Below, in pieces: positions 1 to 11,449 of a stretch of 64,000 nt of DNA (positions within the stretch are counted from its first letter, which is position 1; every line of letters starts with the position of its first letter). The stretch is from Bemisia tabaci (taxonomy: Eukaryota; Arthropoda; Insecta; Hemiptera; Aleyrodidae). The notes below the pieces were generated by a model. The model worked only from the letters and a program-made list of their open reading frames with translations. It ran no database searches and was not told the DNA's origin. The stretch spans positions 42,079,430-42,143,429 of the forward strand of contig NC_092800.1 of the NCBI RefSeq assembly GCF_918797505.1. Reading direction: 5' to 3'. Made by a program: the position numbers and the translations under genes.

Positions 1-80
1 CTGGTAAATTCATTTTTATTGAAGGAAATAGGGCAACGTCTGAAGGCTCGTGCGGCGTTTTTCCTTATCACGGTAGAACA

Positions 81-324
81 GTGAAACTGCAAAAATGCGT
101 ATCTCGGTTGCGCGGTGTTTCGAAATCTCCACTCCTATTATTTTTTTCAGGGGAGACCGAACCGACATCATGGCTTGAAATTTTCGCAGAATATTCTGTA
201 TAAAAAGAAGAAAAATCGCTAAAATTTTCCAAAAATTACACCCTGTAGTTTTCCATAGAGAAAATAAAGCATAAGAGGAAGTTTGCGACGCCGCAAACCG
301 AGATACGCGTTTCTGCAGTTTCAC
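81..324. repeat. MITE with long terminal inverted repeats
   Basis: The left arm starts GTGAAACTGCAAAAATGCGT. The right arm is its near-exact reverse complement, ending at base 324, with about 35 bp of pairing. No coding potential was seen. It sits beside a CTGCCGTG-family terminus at about 30-76 (GGCGTTTTTCCTTATCACGG). Confidence 0.7.
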
Positions 325-392
325 CATCGATGGGCGGACGCAGCAAGTTAGCAATATTGTTTCCTCCCCATTAAAACCTTAGGAAATGTATC

Positions 393-805
393 TGTCGCAG
401 GCAATTAGCAATCGCCGGCAAATTGGAATCTTCTCGTGTTGAATCAACAAATTAAAAAAAAATTAAAGTGAAAAAACGAGATAGAGAGTATTGATAATTA
501 TTATGTTTTGAATTCAAACATACGCTATTCCCTTCTTCTTGAATGCATGGTACCAGCTAGCACACTCGCGAGTTCGTGAAATGTAATCAATATAATAATC
601 TGCGTTGGGTTTGGTTTGGTTAAGCAACTAAACTAACTCCTTCGCAAAGCGGAGGGTATCGCTGGATTTGAAGGCGTTCCAAGCTGAGGTCGTGTCTTGA
701 ATTTCTTCGTCAAAGAAACCTTTACTATATCGATGTTATTGTGATTGAAATTTGACGAATGTACGGAGCTTGCAAATTGCCGGCGATTGCTGACTGCCTG
801 CGACA
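393..805. repeat. MITE, TIR TGTCGCAGGCAATTAGCAAT
   Basis: Bases 393-424 and 774-805 are inverted copies (TGTCGCAGGCA...GCCGGCAAATT against AATTGCCGGC...TGCCTGCGACA). The 350 bp between them has no recognisable gene. The 73-codon open frame at 745-966 overlaps the arm and is judged spurious. Confidence 0.65.
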
Positions 806-1317
806 TATCGATTCCCGGAGAGGCCGGTGTTCGACAAAAATCAATGATTCAACACGGGTCTAAATGGAGGAAAGCCGCTGTTACTAACCTCCTGGATCTG
901 TCTCTGTCTATAACCCTAGATAGACTAACTGTGATCGAGAGTAAATTTGAAAGAATTATACAATAGTTGTTATACGAGCAGAGCTTCCATTATCACACCT
1001 TTTTCGGACGATACGTCCATCAACAATGGTGCAACCATAAGAACCAATTGACTAAAAGCATCTACGCCCCGGCTATGTATCTTTTCCATTGCCTCCTATT
1101 GACATTTGGTGTTGCTTTGCGTTTTCATTAATGCTTTGATGACAGGTTTTTTAATTACAAATAACCTATCTTGAAACTCTGCCATGGATGTTACCCTAAA
1201 TGTGCACCGAATTTTTCCTCACTTTTGTGTGGAAGTAAACCGCCTGGAAATGAATTTCATTTACTCGAAATGCTATGAAAAATTCCAAAATTGATCCGAG
1301 AAACCAAAAACGGCATT
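806..1317. other. Gene-free stretch
   Basis: No supported gene, RNA or repeat boundary was seen here. It may hold intron or upstream sequence of gene 1, whose 5' exon is missing from the window. Confidence 0.4.
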
Positions 1318-1571
1318 TCGACGGTGTAAGTCGGCAATCACATAACTCGATTTGTGACGTCGCAGACTTCCTGTCATACTTTATTTTTTAAACGGAAAAT
1401 CACTCAACGGCAATTCTTTAAAACTGCTATGATTTTTCTTCTATGTGCGAAGAAAATTCTGCAAAACTTCATGGAATGACGTCAATTTCGACTCCTTAAA
1501 AAAAATAACATAGAGGCGGAGATTTTCAGACACCGCAAACGAGTTATGTGATTGCCGACTTACATCGTCGA
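1318..1571. repeat. MITE, TIR AAGTCGGCAATCACATAACT
   Basis: The arm GACGGTGTAAGTCGGCAATC... near 1320-1349 is repeated inverted at about 1541-1570 (CGAGTTATGTGATTGCCGAC...). The arms are about 30 bp with a single mismatch. The interior is AT-rich and non-coding. Confidence 0.7.
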
Positions 1572-1917
1572 TTTATTGGTTGCGGTGTCTCAGAATCTTT
1601 GCTGACATTTCATCCATTATAATTAAAGTAAATGTATGGAATTCGTTGAAAATTTTACTGAATTTTTTTCATAATTTTACAATGCTGAATACGAACATTT
1701 TCAGAAAATTCACTCAATTCGTCGCTTGGCTGACATAAGGGCGTAACTACACATTGAGATGAGCCCGGAAAATCATAAAATATATGGAGAACAGGGTTCA
1801 TTGCAAAGTGTAGTTACGTCCTTATGTCGGTAGGCGACGAATAATTCCTCTGTAAATTTAAATTAGCAGCGGAGATTCTGACCAAGAAATTCACTCTTTG
1901 CACTCAAGGCTCGAGTT
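1572..1917. repeat. Fragment of the MITE family seen at 7988-8587
   Basis: Motifs GGTTGCGGTGTCTCAGAATC, TTCATCCATTATAATT and TTAGCAGCGGAGATTCTGA occur in the same order as in the element at 7988-8587, but the outer ends are eroded. A second palindrome at 1720-1840 is inserted inside. Confidence 0.6.
1720..1840. repeat. Small palindromic MITE nested in an older repeat
   Basis: The left arm holds CTGACATAAGGGCGTAACTA. The right arm, GTGTAGTTACGTCCTTATGT..., is its inverted copy, giving 33-bp arms with about four mismatches. It splits the repeat at 1572-1917 and is therefore younger. Confidence 0.7.
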
Positions 1918-2018
1918 TTGCAGCGTTACAAGCTCATGCTCTCTTTTACCGATGAAGTCCTTGATTGTAAATGCTTTCTTTACGTATATGCTTTGATTGT
2001 TGAAACCTTCCCTTCCAG

Positions 2019-4431
2019 CGACCCCGTATGTCTAGTGGACAACGTAGACGCGCCGGTCCAAGAGGTGATCTTCGACCCTGAACAGGACTCCGCGCTGGCA
2101 CTCCGGAAGCTGGACATCGTGAGTGGTCTCATCGAGGCCGTCTCGGACAAGGAGCTCAACATCACCGTCCCAGAGGCCCGGCGGACGATGATCGTCTACT
2201 CCATGCTCCCGTACCACGAGTCGGTCATCTACACCGGGCAGGCCAACAGCATCCCCGGCTTCTTCGAGGCCGAGGCCAAGGCCCTGGCCGATTCCTGCGG
2301 TTACGGCCACGAGCTCATGAAGATCCGCGACTGGTACGGCGGCTGGGGGCTCAAGACCCACCCCCAGGGCGATAAGTACAACCCCTTTTCGTTGGTGAGT
2401 TTCCTGACGAGTCAGTCCAAGGAGTACAAGCCCTACTGGCCTGAGATCGGATCGCTGGATACGTTCAGGTGAGCAGGTTGTAAACCGAGGTGACACGACT
2501 TCTTGAGTTTTGAAATTTCCTCACTTTTCGAAGTTTCGACCGTACATTGGACGTATTTCAATCAAAAGGAATGTCCATTGTGACATGAGCCCTGTCAAAC
2601 ATGTACTCTAATTGATCTCAGGGCTCTTGTCAGGATGATATAGTTCCTTTTGATTTAAATACGTCCAATTTACCAATTTTCAACAGCTTTGGGTATCAAA
2701 ATGCTTTCCTATCGGAAATTTACTTTATACATGTCTTTCCCTACCTGTATCTTATGGAAAATTTAAGGTATCTCAAAAAAACAAAATCTTTTTTTGGACT
2801 AGTAAAGTGGCTGAAGATGTACGGTTGGTAGCATAGTGAGTTAGTTATTTTTATTTGACACATGCATTCAGCAAATTACGGTATTAATGTCTTTACAGAA
2901 AATATGAAGAATGAGTCCAAGTACACAAATCTATACACGTATTTCTATTGCTGGTGGATAAGTTGGTTAGTTACTTATTTCCTGGAGACACGCAGACTCA
3001 CCAATTTAGGCTGTTAATGTCTTTATTAAAGGAAATATGAGGGTGAGTCAATTACAAGAATTTAGACACGTAGTTCTATTCAAAGTTTATATGAAACAAT
3101 ACCAAGGTTTAAAAATTGATATACAGCCTTTGAACTTTCCAACTGTCTAGAAGTTCACTTTCTAACGTCATAAAATGAAAAACACTACGAAGAGTACTTG
3201 CTCTTTGAAACGGTTCCATCTACGCACATACACTGGAAAAAAAAACACATTGGATCTAGTGTCCAGACTCTTAAAAACATCGACAAGAAAAAATACTCTT
3301 GATTCAATCGGATTTTTGCTAAAATCAAGGACCAAGCCTCTTAATTAGAGCGGATTTCGTTTTGATTCAAGCCAAAATCCGATTGAATCATGAGTATTTT
3401 TTCTTGTCGATGTTTTAAAGAGTCTGGACTCTGGATCCAATGTGTATTTTTTTCCAGTGTACGCACGTACATATCCATAGGTATCCGAACTCTGGTCAAA
3501 ATCACATGTTTCAAATCGGTACCATCTGTTTATTTCCAGGACCGTGTTCGCCGGCAACTGCTACGGCGAGTGGTTCCTGGAGTGCTACCGCCAGTGCGAG
3601 TTCACCTCCAACCAGATCAACTTCTGGGCCTTCATGCTGCCGGACATGGTGGTCGAGATCAAGAAGCTCCAGCGGATCCGCTCCTTCTCCCAGTGCGAGA
3701 ACAGCGTCGCCGTCTACCGCTTCGTCGACCTGCTCGAGAACCTCGGCTACCTCAAGTTCGCCGAGTACGTCGTCCGCCGCGTCGAGGACGGCTGGCCCAT
3801 CACCAACGCCTCCTTCGCGTTCCGGGTCCCGAACCTGGAGATCAAGAGCTACATGTCGCGCTTGTTCTACGACGCCATGGTCGACGAAGCCCCTATCAAC
3901 GGCGACCCCAAATTCCGGATGGAGTTGATGGAAACCATCTTCAACATCGACGGGTCCGAGAGAGCTATGAGGAGGTTCGCCCATGCATTGGCGAAGCTCT
4001 TCGTTGCGTTCGAGGGCGGGCTCAAACCGGTTAATAGACTGGTGGCGCACTCTGTGAGAGTTCACTTGCTTCACCCGCCCGCGCCCGAGTTTGAGGTTAG
4101 GTACGTGAAGACCGGTCGAACTGCCGACGAGTTCAAACGGAACCGGAATAATACGGACCTGGCTTTCGTCGTCCGCAAGATGGCCGCTGTACTGGGCTTC
4201 GTTGTTAGGATTGACTCGGTCAAAGATGTGTCGAATATGACTCGATCTCTGAGTGAGGATTATTTGGACGTTTTCAGGCATGGGGTTCTCCGGGAGGAGA
4301 CTGATCGAGCGACCGTCAAGGTAGTCGCTAATTTGAGCTGTGATGGACACCTGTGTAGGCTTAATTACCTGTTCAATAGCACGCGTTTGCAGGATCAGAA
4401 GTATTTACAAGTAGAGAAACACTACAGATAA
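2019..4431 (+). CDS. AAA-ATPase-like / PD-(D/E)XK family protein, gene 1 (5' truncated by window)
   Basis: Two exons are visible: 2019-2468 (acceptor CCTTCCAG, donor CAG|GTGAG) and 3540-4431 (acceptor TATTTCCAG, stop TAA). The junction is phase 2 and reads LDTFR-TVFAGN. Together they give about 447 residues. The first visible residues, CLVDNVDAPVQ, match the Walker B strand and following loop of the AAA-ATPase_like family (PF09820), which usually reads IDEYD.P. Next come FFEAEAKAL, WYGGWGL and YNPFSLVSFL with YWPE, all family hallmarks. The second exon continues through YLKFAEY and RVPNLEIKSYMSRLF, then a C-terminal part in the position of the PF08011-type nuclease domain, although no clear E-x-K motif is seen. 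The Walker A exon must lie upstream of base 1 or be lost. Coding GC is much higher than its surroundings. The function is unknown. In bacteria such proteins are putative ATPase-nucleases. The family call is strong; activity is doubtful. Confidence 0.82.
2546..2669. repeat. Palindromic MITE, GGACGTATTT family (intron of gene 1)
   Basis: ATTGGACGTATTTCAATCAA is mirrored by TTGATTTAAATACGTCCAAT. Related copies lie at 15356-15440, 16690-16814, 20893-20972 and 36361-36449. All share a TTCC/GGAA inner core and a GGACGTAT terminus. Confidence 0.75.
3231..3459. repeat. MITE, CACTGG...CCAGTG termini, 2-bp TSD (copy 1 of 3)
   Basis: About 90-bp terminal inverted repeats start CACTGGAAAAAAAAACACAT. They are flanked by TA on both sides, a 2-bp target duplication. 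It lies in the gene 1 intron. The other copies are at 26570-26795 and 44078-44305. Confidence 0.85.
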
Positions 4432-4490
4432 CGATTAATATGAATCACAAAATAACGAACATTGATTTCTGCTTTCGTGGACTGTTGTTC

Positions 4491-4748
4491 GGGTTACATT
4501 TTGCAAAAATGAACCAGGAGCATTGCAATATTGATCAGATTGTGCAGCTCCTTATGTCTTGGAAGAAAAAGTTGATTATCCATTAACAGTTTCTATATTT
4601 TACTCGCTAAAAATGTAAATTGAAGACAATAATTACCACAGAAATTTCATACTTCTTCAGGATTTCAGTAATTTTATTGCAAAGGACGAAGTTGCGCAAT
4701 CTTAGCATCATTTCAATGCTTCTGGTTCCTTCTTGCAAAATGCAATCC
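4491..4748. repeat. MITE, GGATTGCATTTTGC family, 3' of gene 1
   Basis: The arms are ACATTTTGCAAAAATGAACC near the left end and the inverted ..GGTTCCTTCTTGCAAAATGC at the right. A second copy with clean ends is at 22741-22997. It begins about 60 bp after the stop codon of gene 1 and may supply part of the 3' UTR. Confidence 0.75.
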
Positions 4749-4752
4749 ATTC

Positions 4753-7700
4753 ATTTTAATTAATTTGTAATTTAAATGTAATTTTTCACCTGTACATATG
4801 TCTATTTTACAATTTTCGAATCTCATTTAATTAAATATTTCATTTATGTTTTAGTTATGTTGTGTTATGTTTATGCTTGACATTATTGATTTCTTAGATG
4901 CACTCACAAATGTTCGGGATTTTATTCGGTTTAGATACGCACCTCTAATAGCAAGTTAAAAATTAAAGGGAGAAATACTTTGTTTCAGGCATCCATACAA
5001 TTATTAGATATTTTCGATCTACTAGAAAACCACGTCTTTTCTCGTGTAGAAAGAGATACAAACGTAATAAATTACCTACATTTTCTGGAAACCTCTTCCT
5101 TCAGTTTTTACAAGTACCTCAGTAACGCCGGGATTCAGGACCATAAGATTTTGATAACACACTAGATAACATGACTGACCTTTTAGTAAAATTATCCTTG
5201 CACGAAACGGGCTCGTATTTTAGCAAAGACTTTCTTTTCAACCGTTTTACAGACTTAAGTTATCGGTGCAAAGAGCATGATCGATGTTCCCCAAAAGTTG
5301 ATACTAGAATGCAGCAAATGTAAAGCTTATGTTTTGACCATCTAAGGTAAAATTTTCCTCTCTACAATCAAAAGCCGTGTCTTCCTGTAATTTTCCCTAG
5401 TAATATCAGGAAATCTTCAGAGACATGTTCAATCCGTATGAACATGTTTGCTTCCTCCAGAAATGGCGTTGGCAGAGATTTGAGCTATAGTTTCTAACAC
5501 GCGATAGCGCGCATCTGCGGAAGGAAGTCATGCGAATATTTAAATTTGCCAAATGTCCTTAAAATCAATTTTCATTATTGAGAAAATTGACGACTCTAAT
5601 CCTTTGAATTTTTTCTTTGAATTTGTTAGTCTTGTTTTTATTTCAAATGAAGTATTTCAAAAATCATATGCGAATTGCAAAGGAAAATATTCACAAATTT
5701 GACAGTCTTAGTATTTTATCACAATAAATGTTGAGACATCCGCGTGATACTGCAACGGTTTTCTATTAGTAGGGCAAAGCCCCCTCACACTTTGTGTTGT
5801 GATGCCCGACGTGATAAAGAGAGTCAACTTGTCAAAACAGCAAGGAGTTCAGTGGCACATTTATGAAATGACATAATAAATTAGTGATAAGATGTATAGA
5901 GGATAAATTCAGATGGCGCATGGTTGAGTGACGCCTGCGGCCCAGAGAGGAAACCTGGCAACATCGAAAAGTCCTTAGCGGTGATAAGGCCCGACTGATT
6001 ACATAACTTGAGAGTGCTTGGTGATACAGGGTGATCAAGGTCTTAAAATTAGCCGCTTGATTTTTTAAATCTAAATTTGATATTTTACTACCTCCCCTCT
6101 CCGCCAAAAAAAAAAAAAATAAAAAAAAATAAAAAATATAATATTTTGTAAGGAAATCGCGTTTTGTAATAATTTTTCCAACACCGATCGATCAGATTGG
6201 ATGAGGACGGTTTTCAAGGATAATTTTCGGAGGTTCATCAAAATTTAATTGAAGAAACGGATCACCTCCATAAAAAAATAGGGAAATGATCCTACGTCAA
6301 ATTATTTCTTCTTCATTTTGACTATCGCAATCACCTCGGGTAACCGATTTTCATCTCACTTAAAAAACATTAAATTCGTAAGTGAATAAATGCTCCTGAG
6401 GCTTCGAGAGGAAACATTTTCCGCAAGGAGAAAATATTTGATGGCTCAAAATTCTGATACAATTCTTACATATTTCTGCTAACGAACATGTTTTTTTTTT
6501 TTTTTTTTTTTTTTTTTCATAAGTAGTGAAGAGTCAGGCTCACTGCTATCAACAAGCATACAATTTCACAGTCTTTTGTACTTAATTTTGCTCGTAAATC
6601 TTCGAGTCCTGATTAATTTGAGGGATGCGCTTTAACGTGACCTTCATCTTTAAATGCATTTTTCGCGAGAGCACAGAAATGTCACTGAACCCCTTCCTAA
6701 ATTATACTGATTCATTATTTGGCGCATCTCAAGATAATAATTGTCGAGTTTTCCATCTCAAGCTGCAGATGCATTGGTCTGAAAATATTTTTCACGACGC
6801 ATATTGCTTATTAATGTTCATTATGTTTCTGCCGTCCTCACCAAAAACGCCGTAATTCCGTCTTAGATTTTTTCAGCTTTTTGCCGAAGAAATGTTTCAT
6901 TGCCGAAAAACCATCTTCCATCTATCGTTCTTAGCTCTAAAATAACTGTGGAGTACCACTGAGAATTCAAAATGTACAAAATAAAACACCTTAGTGAACA
7001 GGTTTTCTCGTGAAAGAACAGTATGTGCGGAGGAAAAATGCAAAGGTTCATTGGAGTTACGGCGTTTTTGGTGTGGCCGGCAGATTTCTGACTCTGTATC
7101 AGCAACAGCAGATACCGTGTTTCCTTCAGGAAACACACGACACAAATACCAAACACGCATTAGATTTAACCGACAGAGGGAAAAGACACGGACCGCAAGA
7201 AATCGAATTAACGTCACTCACGCGTATTCGAGACGTTCGTGTGAAATATGACGTGAGATTCCATCAAGTCATCGTCAGGGAATGCACATACCTGCAACAG
7301 AGGAAGGAGAAACACAAGTTAGTAACATACTCCGAACGAGAAGGGGGGGTCGCCTTCGTATAGATTGATAGATTGATATTAGAATGGAATTCTTGCATGC
7401 AGCAGGGATTTTCAATTTGATCATCCGTTCATATTATCAATCCTTATCATCGTGTGTCTCGTGAAATTATTTTCACGAGACATACATATACAATGATGCC
7501 TTACTGGTTTCTTTCTCTCGATCAACTCCCAAACTCAAGGGAAGCTCTCAAATTGCGACCGTGAAGCGAGCTTTTCTTGTAAAAGAGCCTGCAGTCAGCT
7601 CTGGTATTTTGACAAACCCACTATACACAAGAGATGTCGCTGGATACATTGGAAGAATTGCAACTCAATGAGGGACCTCCATTATTCTCGATTATTCTCT

Positions 7701-7781
7701 CTAGTTTTTTAAATGTCTCTAAAAAACTCATTTATGAAATGGCAAGAATGATGCAGTTTTCATCTTTTTTAACACCAACAT
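4753..7781. other. Gene-free AT-rich stretch
   Basis: Only short open frames occur here, including one of 117 codons at 7010-7363 with no recognisable motif. There is a poly-A/AT run at 6105-6137 and a T run at about 6490-6518. No repeat with defined ends was identified. Confidence 0.5.
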
Positions 7782-7860
7782 TTGGACCGCGTTAAGCAGA
7801 AAGGAACCAAGCCACATCATTGAATGCCAAATTCAATTTAATATTTTACAAGAAAATGGT
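7782..7860 (+). repeat. Truncated MITE, GGACCGCGTTAA family
   Basis: It begins GGACCGCGTTAAGCAGAAAG followed by GAACCAAGCCACATC, the terminus of the element at 24547-24799. The opposite terminus is missing. Confidence 0.7.
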
Positions 7861-7987
7861 GATGCTGATTTTTGATTGGTGCGTGATTTCACCTAAAAGA
7901 GATTAAACGAATTTTGAAAGAAGCTCGATTTCGAATTTGAGAATAACAAACTTACGACACTCTTCGTTATTACGGCAGAGATCCGGT

Positions 7988-8587
7988 CATATTTGTTGTG
8001 GTAATAATCCATCTGAAGCGCTGGGCACAAAAAGGGCATTTTTTGATTGCGTTGTCTCAGAATCTTTGCTAACGTTTCATCCATTATAATTGAGGCAAAT
8101 TTTTGAAATTCGTAAAAACTTTTATTGCATTTTTTTTTTTTTTTTTTTTTTTAAGGTTTTACAATACCTGAAACGCCTTTTTGAATACTGAAAATTTTAG
8201 TAAATTCACCGAATAGCTTCCTCTCTAAAATATAAATCGTCTGAGTAATCGTCCTGAGTAATCTCTGCTTCGATGTGCTTCGTTTCAAGTTGCGCTTATT
8301 CGTTTATTTCGGTTGCACTATCAATCTCACAACAACAACGGTGAGGCTCATAGTGTCTTTCTTATAATTTTCTTGTTTGGCCGGTTGAAAATGCGGGTGT
8401 GATTCCTGCGAAACGTCCCGGGTTTTTTATTTTATTTTAAGTGTTTCTTTTTATTATTTGCGGCCTTAGTCCCGTTTTAAGTTGTTCCTTTCTACAATAT
8501 AAATTAGCAGTGGAGCTTCTGAAACACCGCAACCAAAAAATGCCCTTTCTGCACCCAACGCCTCAATTCCACAACAAATATCCATGA
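7988..8587. repeat. MITE with about 70-bp TIRs (full copy)
   Basis: The left arm (CATATTTGTTGTGG...GGGCATTTTTTGATTGCG) pairs with the right arm (GAAACACCGCAACCAAAAAA...CCACAACAAATATCC). The interior includes a T run at 8131-8152. A fragment of the same family is at 1572-1917. Confidence 0.75.
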
Positions 8588-8599
8588 TCTCATCAGCTC

Positions 8600-8960
8600 T
8601 TTCATGATAAAACGAAATTCCTCGGAAAACCCGCAACTTCGCAATGCAGATACGCGAGGCGGAGGCGTCGATCAGTCATAGCCACCGCGCGCGGCGGAAG
8701 CGCAGCGCGAAGCTGCGGTTTCCGCGGCCGGGGCGGCACGTCACGACGGATATTGCCCCGGCGGTTGAGTTCGCCTTCAAGTAGTCGGTTAGGCAATTAG
8801 TCGTGCGCCCGCACCGCCGCCGACCACCGTTAGCAATACGCATCTCATCTGCATCTCGTGACGTCGCCTCGTCAAAGCGAAACGCAGACAGCTCATCAAC
8901 CCGATGCTCATTCATCACGCGTACTCAATTACTCCCCGCTTGTGTTTGCTCCACCTGCCG
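8600..8960. other. CpG-rich non-repeat patch
   Basis: This is locally GC- and CpG-rich in otherwise AT-rich DNA, for example GCGCGCGGCGGAAGCGCAGC near 8690. Open frames of 64-80 codons run on both strands, but none has a recognisable domain. It could be a promoter or untranslated exon, or a decayed gene; nothing decides between these. Confidence 0.3.
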
Positions 8961-9194
8961 CACAGTGGATCGAGTCAATTGGAGAGGTCGGATATGTGAT
9001 TTTTAACTAAAACTACGAATTTCTTATGTTTATTTCGTCACATTTTAAACTCCAAGGGGTGTTTTAAGAAGAGAGTTTTACAAGTAAACCAATGGAGCCA
9101 CTTTTAGAACTTCAAAATTTAGTATATACGGAGCTATAAAGCTTTTAAAATTTCCAAATTTTGTCCGATTCTCCTATTGACTCGATCCACTGTG
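8961..9194 (+). repeat. Transib-type MITE (CACAGTGG termini), copy 1
   Basis: The termini are CACAGTGGATCGAGTCAATT and the inverted ..ATTGACTCGATCCACTGTG. The length is 234 bp. The 5-bp flanks are TGCCG and TGCCA (4 of 5 identical). The first seven bases, CACAGTG, equal the V(D)J recombination signal heptamer; Transib ends and RSS heptamers are known to be related. It has no coding sequence, so it would depend on a transposase elsewhere. Confidence 0.75.
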
Positions 9195-9435
9195 TGCCAC
9201 TGCTAACGATTAGCGCTTGGCTCCTGAGATGCTCCTAGCGCTGAGATGTTCTAAGTAAGAACGTCGTACAAGCCATCCGGCGTCGCCAGATTTCCATCAA
9301 CAAACTACGAATTTTCAGAAAAATCTGCGAGTGTTTCCCCTCCGATTTTTCACAGGATTTTTTTCGTAATTCGATCTAAAAACTTTGAAAATTTCGAGGA
9401 AAAATATTCATAATTTTCTTCAAGAACAAATATTT

Positions 9436-9506
9436 TCAAAAGAGAAATTTGGCAACATTCATAATGCTCATACGGCGTTTTTACTCAGCACGGCAATGTT
9501 GCGGTG
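9436..9506 (-). repeat. CTGCCGTG-family MITE end
   Basis: TTGGCAACATTC..CATACGGCGTTTTTACTCAG CACGGCA is a degenerate copy of the family terminus defined at 42047-42299. The partner arm is not clear. Confidence 0.5.
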
Positions 9507-9968
9507 AGGTGGCGTTACTCGGGATCCGTGTTCTGCGGGTTGCCGCGTTGTCCTTGATCCTTGATAGACCCTAGCTGTGGCGTCACCATGGAGGGATTCT
9601 CCGTTACATGCATTAGGGGTTGTACCTAAAAGCGCAATTTTTCGATTTTGACAACCAACTACCCCTTGTAACGCACCCGTAATGTAGCCCTACACCCCCT
9701 CCCTTTCGAATTACGTAACGCTGGCCTGATCGCCTCCCTCAATTTCCGTAAAATCAAGAAAACTCTAAGAAAACAGTTTAAAAATAATTCGGAATTTTTG
9801 GGGAGATATTTCGCTGAAATACGACGGAAAGAGATCAACAAAGGTGTGACGACAATACGTGATTAGATTCACTCGTAAGGGCGGATTTTCGATTTTTTGC
9901 ACGTTTTTTTTTTCAAGGTTTTTTCCCCACCTCGGATTTGTTACACAACGCTCGGCTGGACCCCCCTT
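9507..9968. other. Gene-free stretch with GTAACGC motifs
   Basis: CCTTGTAACGCACCCGTAAT at about 9664 recurs as CCTTGTAACGCACCGTAACA at about 10203, so the two flanks of the MITE at 9969-10198 may be parts of one older repeat. No gene was seen. Confidence 0.4.
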
Positions 9969-10198
9969 CACTGAAAAGAAAGATTAGTAGAATTCACCAT
10001 TTCTCACGCTGTATTTCACACAGCGTGAGGGAATGGTAAATTCTACTCGATCTTTAAGTCGATTCTGCCAGAGGAATGGTTACCTGTACCAGTATATAGT
10101 AACGTCTACCTTTCTTCTAGCAGATTGACTCTAAATTGACGCTGTATGGAATACACAGCGTGAATGAATCGTAAATTCTACCAATCTTTTTTTCAGTG
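9969..10198. repeat. MITE, CACTG...CAGTG ends
   Basis: The left arm is CACTGAAAAGAAAGATTAGT and the right arm TTCTACCAATC..TTTTTTTCAGTG. Two internal palindromic copies of CACGCTGTAT..ACACAGCGTG are present. The ends resemble the CAC/GTG superfamily, but no clean 2-bp duplication was found. Confidence 0.7.
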
Positions 10199-10822
10199 TC
10201 CTCCTTGTAACGCACCGTAACACTGGCTAAAACCCCCCTCCCCTAAGTGCGTTACGTAATACTTTGAACGGCTCCTAAACAGAATGCAAAGCAAACTTAG
10301 AAACTTGAAATTTTGTCAGTATATCCCTTATAATCTAAAATTCATTCACAGAGATTTCAAAGTTGTTAAATCCAGTGGCTGTGATTGAGCTGTTGAAAAA
10401 AACGAAACATAAGAGAAAATCAGGCAACGTAAAATGCGGTTCTCTTTAATAATTCCAAGTAATCCTAATCCAACCTCTCCGGCTCCCGGATTTCAATCGC
10501 TGTATCATTTGAGCCTGCGATTGATTCGTTTCGAAGAGACACACCTCAATCATCAATCGATTGTGATTTAATTGATGAAACTGCGGGCTCAGGATAATGC
10601 AAAGTGTGTAAGGTCAGTTACAAATCTGCAAGCATCTGAACAAATAAAGGTTGGTGAATGACGCAGCGGTGCAATCGTGGTATCACCGAGGTAAATCCAA
10701 TCTCGCGGGCTCTGGCCCATGGAGATACGTGCTCGCAAATCAAACGGCATGCTCGCCGCACAGTTGGACTTCGTTTTGCAATTCAGAACTAAAATTTCTG
10801 GCTCCTCCATAAAGATACTTTT

Positions 10823-11449
10823 ACTGCCTTGCTAAGAAAACATGCCGTATGAACCTTCAGACGTTGCCAAATTTCCTATGATACAACTTGAATTGAATCA
10901 GTGAGTTCGAAAACACACAAACTCGGAAAAAAATTGTTCAGGAAACACCTAAAACTGCGCAGCAGACGAAGAAGTTAGTTTAAAAAAAACCTCTCTGGTG
11001 CCAAAGGACAAGTACTTAGAGACTTTGTAACGCACCAAGTTGAAATCGATACACCATGTTTGATGACAGAGAATTAAGCGTTTAAAAATTTCCGAGTTCG
11101 TGTGTTCGTTCTCACCGACTTCCAGATACTGAATTTTCAATTGCAATTTCGAAATTTTCTTTTGCGTGCAGATGCTTCTATCCATGAGTGTTACTAAACC
11201 GTAAAAAAGTGAAAATCGAAGAAAACCCCGAGTTGGTGTGTTTTCGAACTCACTGATTCAATTTCCTGGTAGACTTATGAATGTTTTCCTTCCGATTTTT
11301 TGAATAATTTTGTTCGCGATTTCACCTATAGTTTCCTGAAAGTTTCAAGGAAAAACATTCATAACTTTCTCAAAAATAAACATTTTATCGAAGAAAATAT
11401 GACGATTCTCGTATGTTCATACGACGCGGCGTTCTTCCTTAGCACGGCA
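10823..11449. repeat. CTGCCGTG-family MITE, interrupted by another MITE
   Basis: The left end is CTGCCTTGCTAAGAAAACAT...GTTGCCAAATTTCC. The right end is GTTCATACGACGCGGCGTTC...AGCACGGCA in inverted orientation. The middle is replaced by a second inverted-repeat element at 10890-11264, which inflates the usual size of about 250 bp to 627 bp. Confidence 0.7.
10890..11264. repeat. Nested MITE, TIR CAGTGAGTTCGAAAACACAC
   Basis: GAATTGAATCAGTGAGTTCG... at 10890 is mirrored by ..CGAACTCACTGATTCAATTT ending near 11264, an inverted repeat of about 36 bp. A further copy of the inner motif (CGAGTTCGTGTGTTCG) lies at about 11095. Confidence 0.7.

Noticed and set aside
3221..3469. 10-bp target duplication TACGCACATA/TACGCACGTA around the MITE at 3231
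   Set aside because: The other two copies and the filled/empty comparison at 44 kb show a 2-bp duplication. The longer match is coincidental or pre-existing.
2032..4350. Minus-strand and out-of-frame plus-strand frames overlapping gene 1 (154, 279, 214 and 162 codons)
   Set aside because: They are shadows of GC-rich coding exons. The chosen frame alone aligns with gene 2 and the known family.
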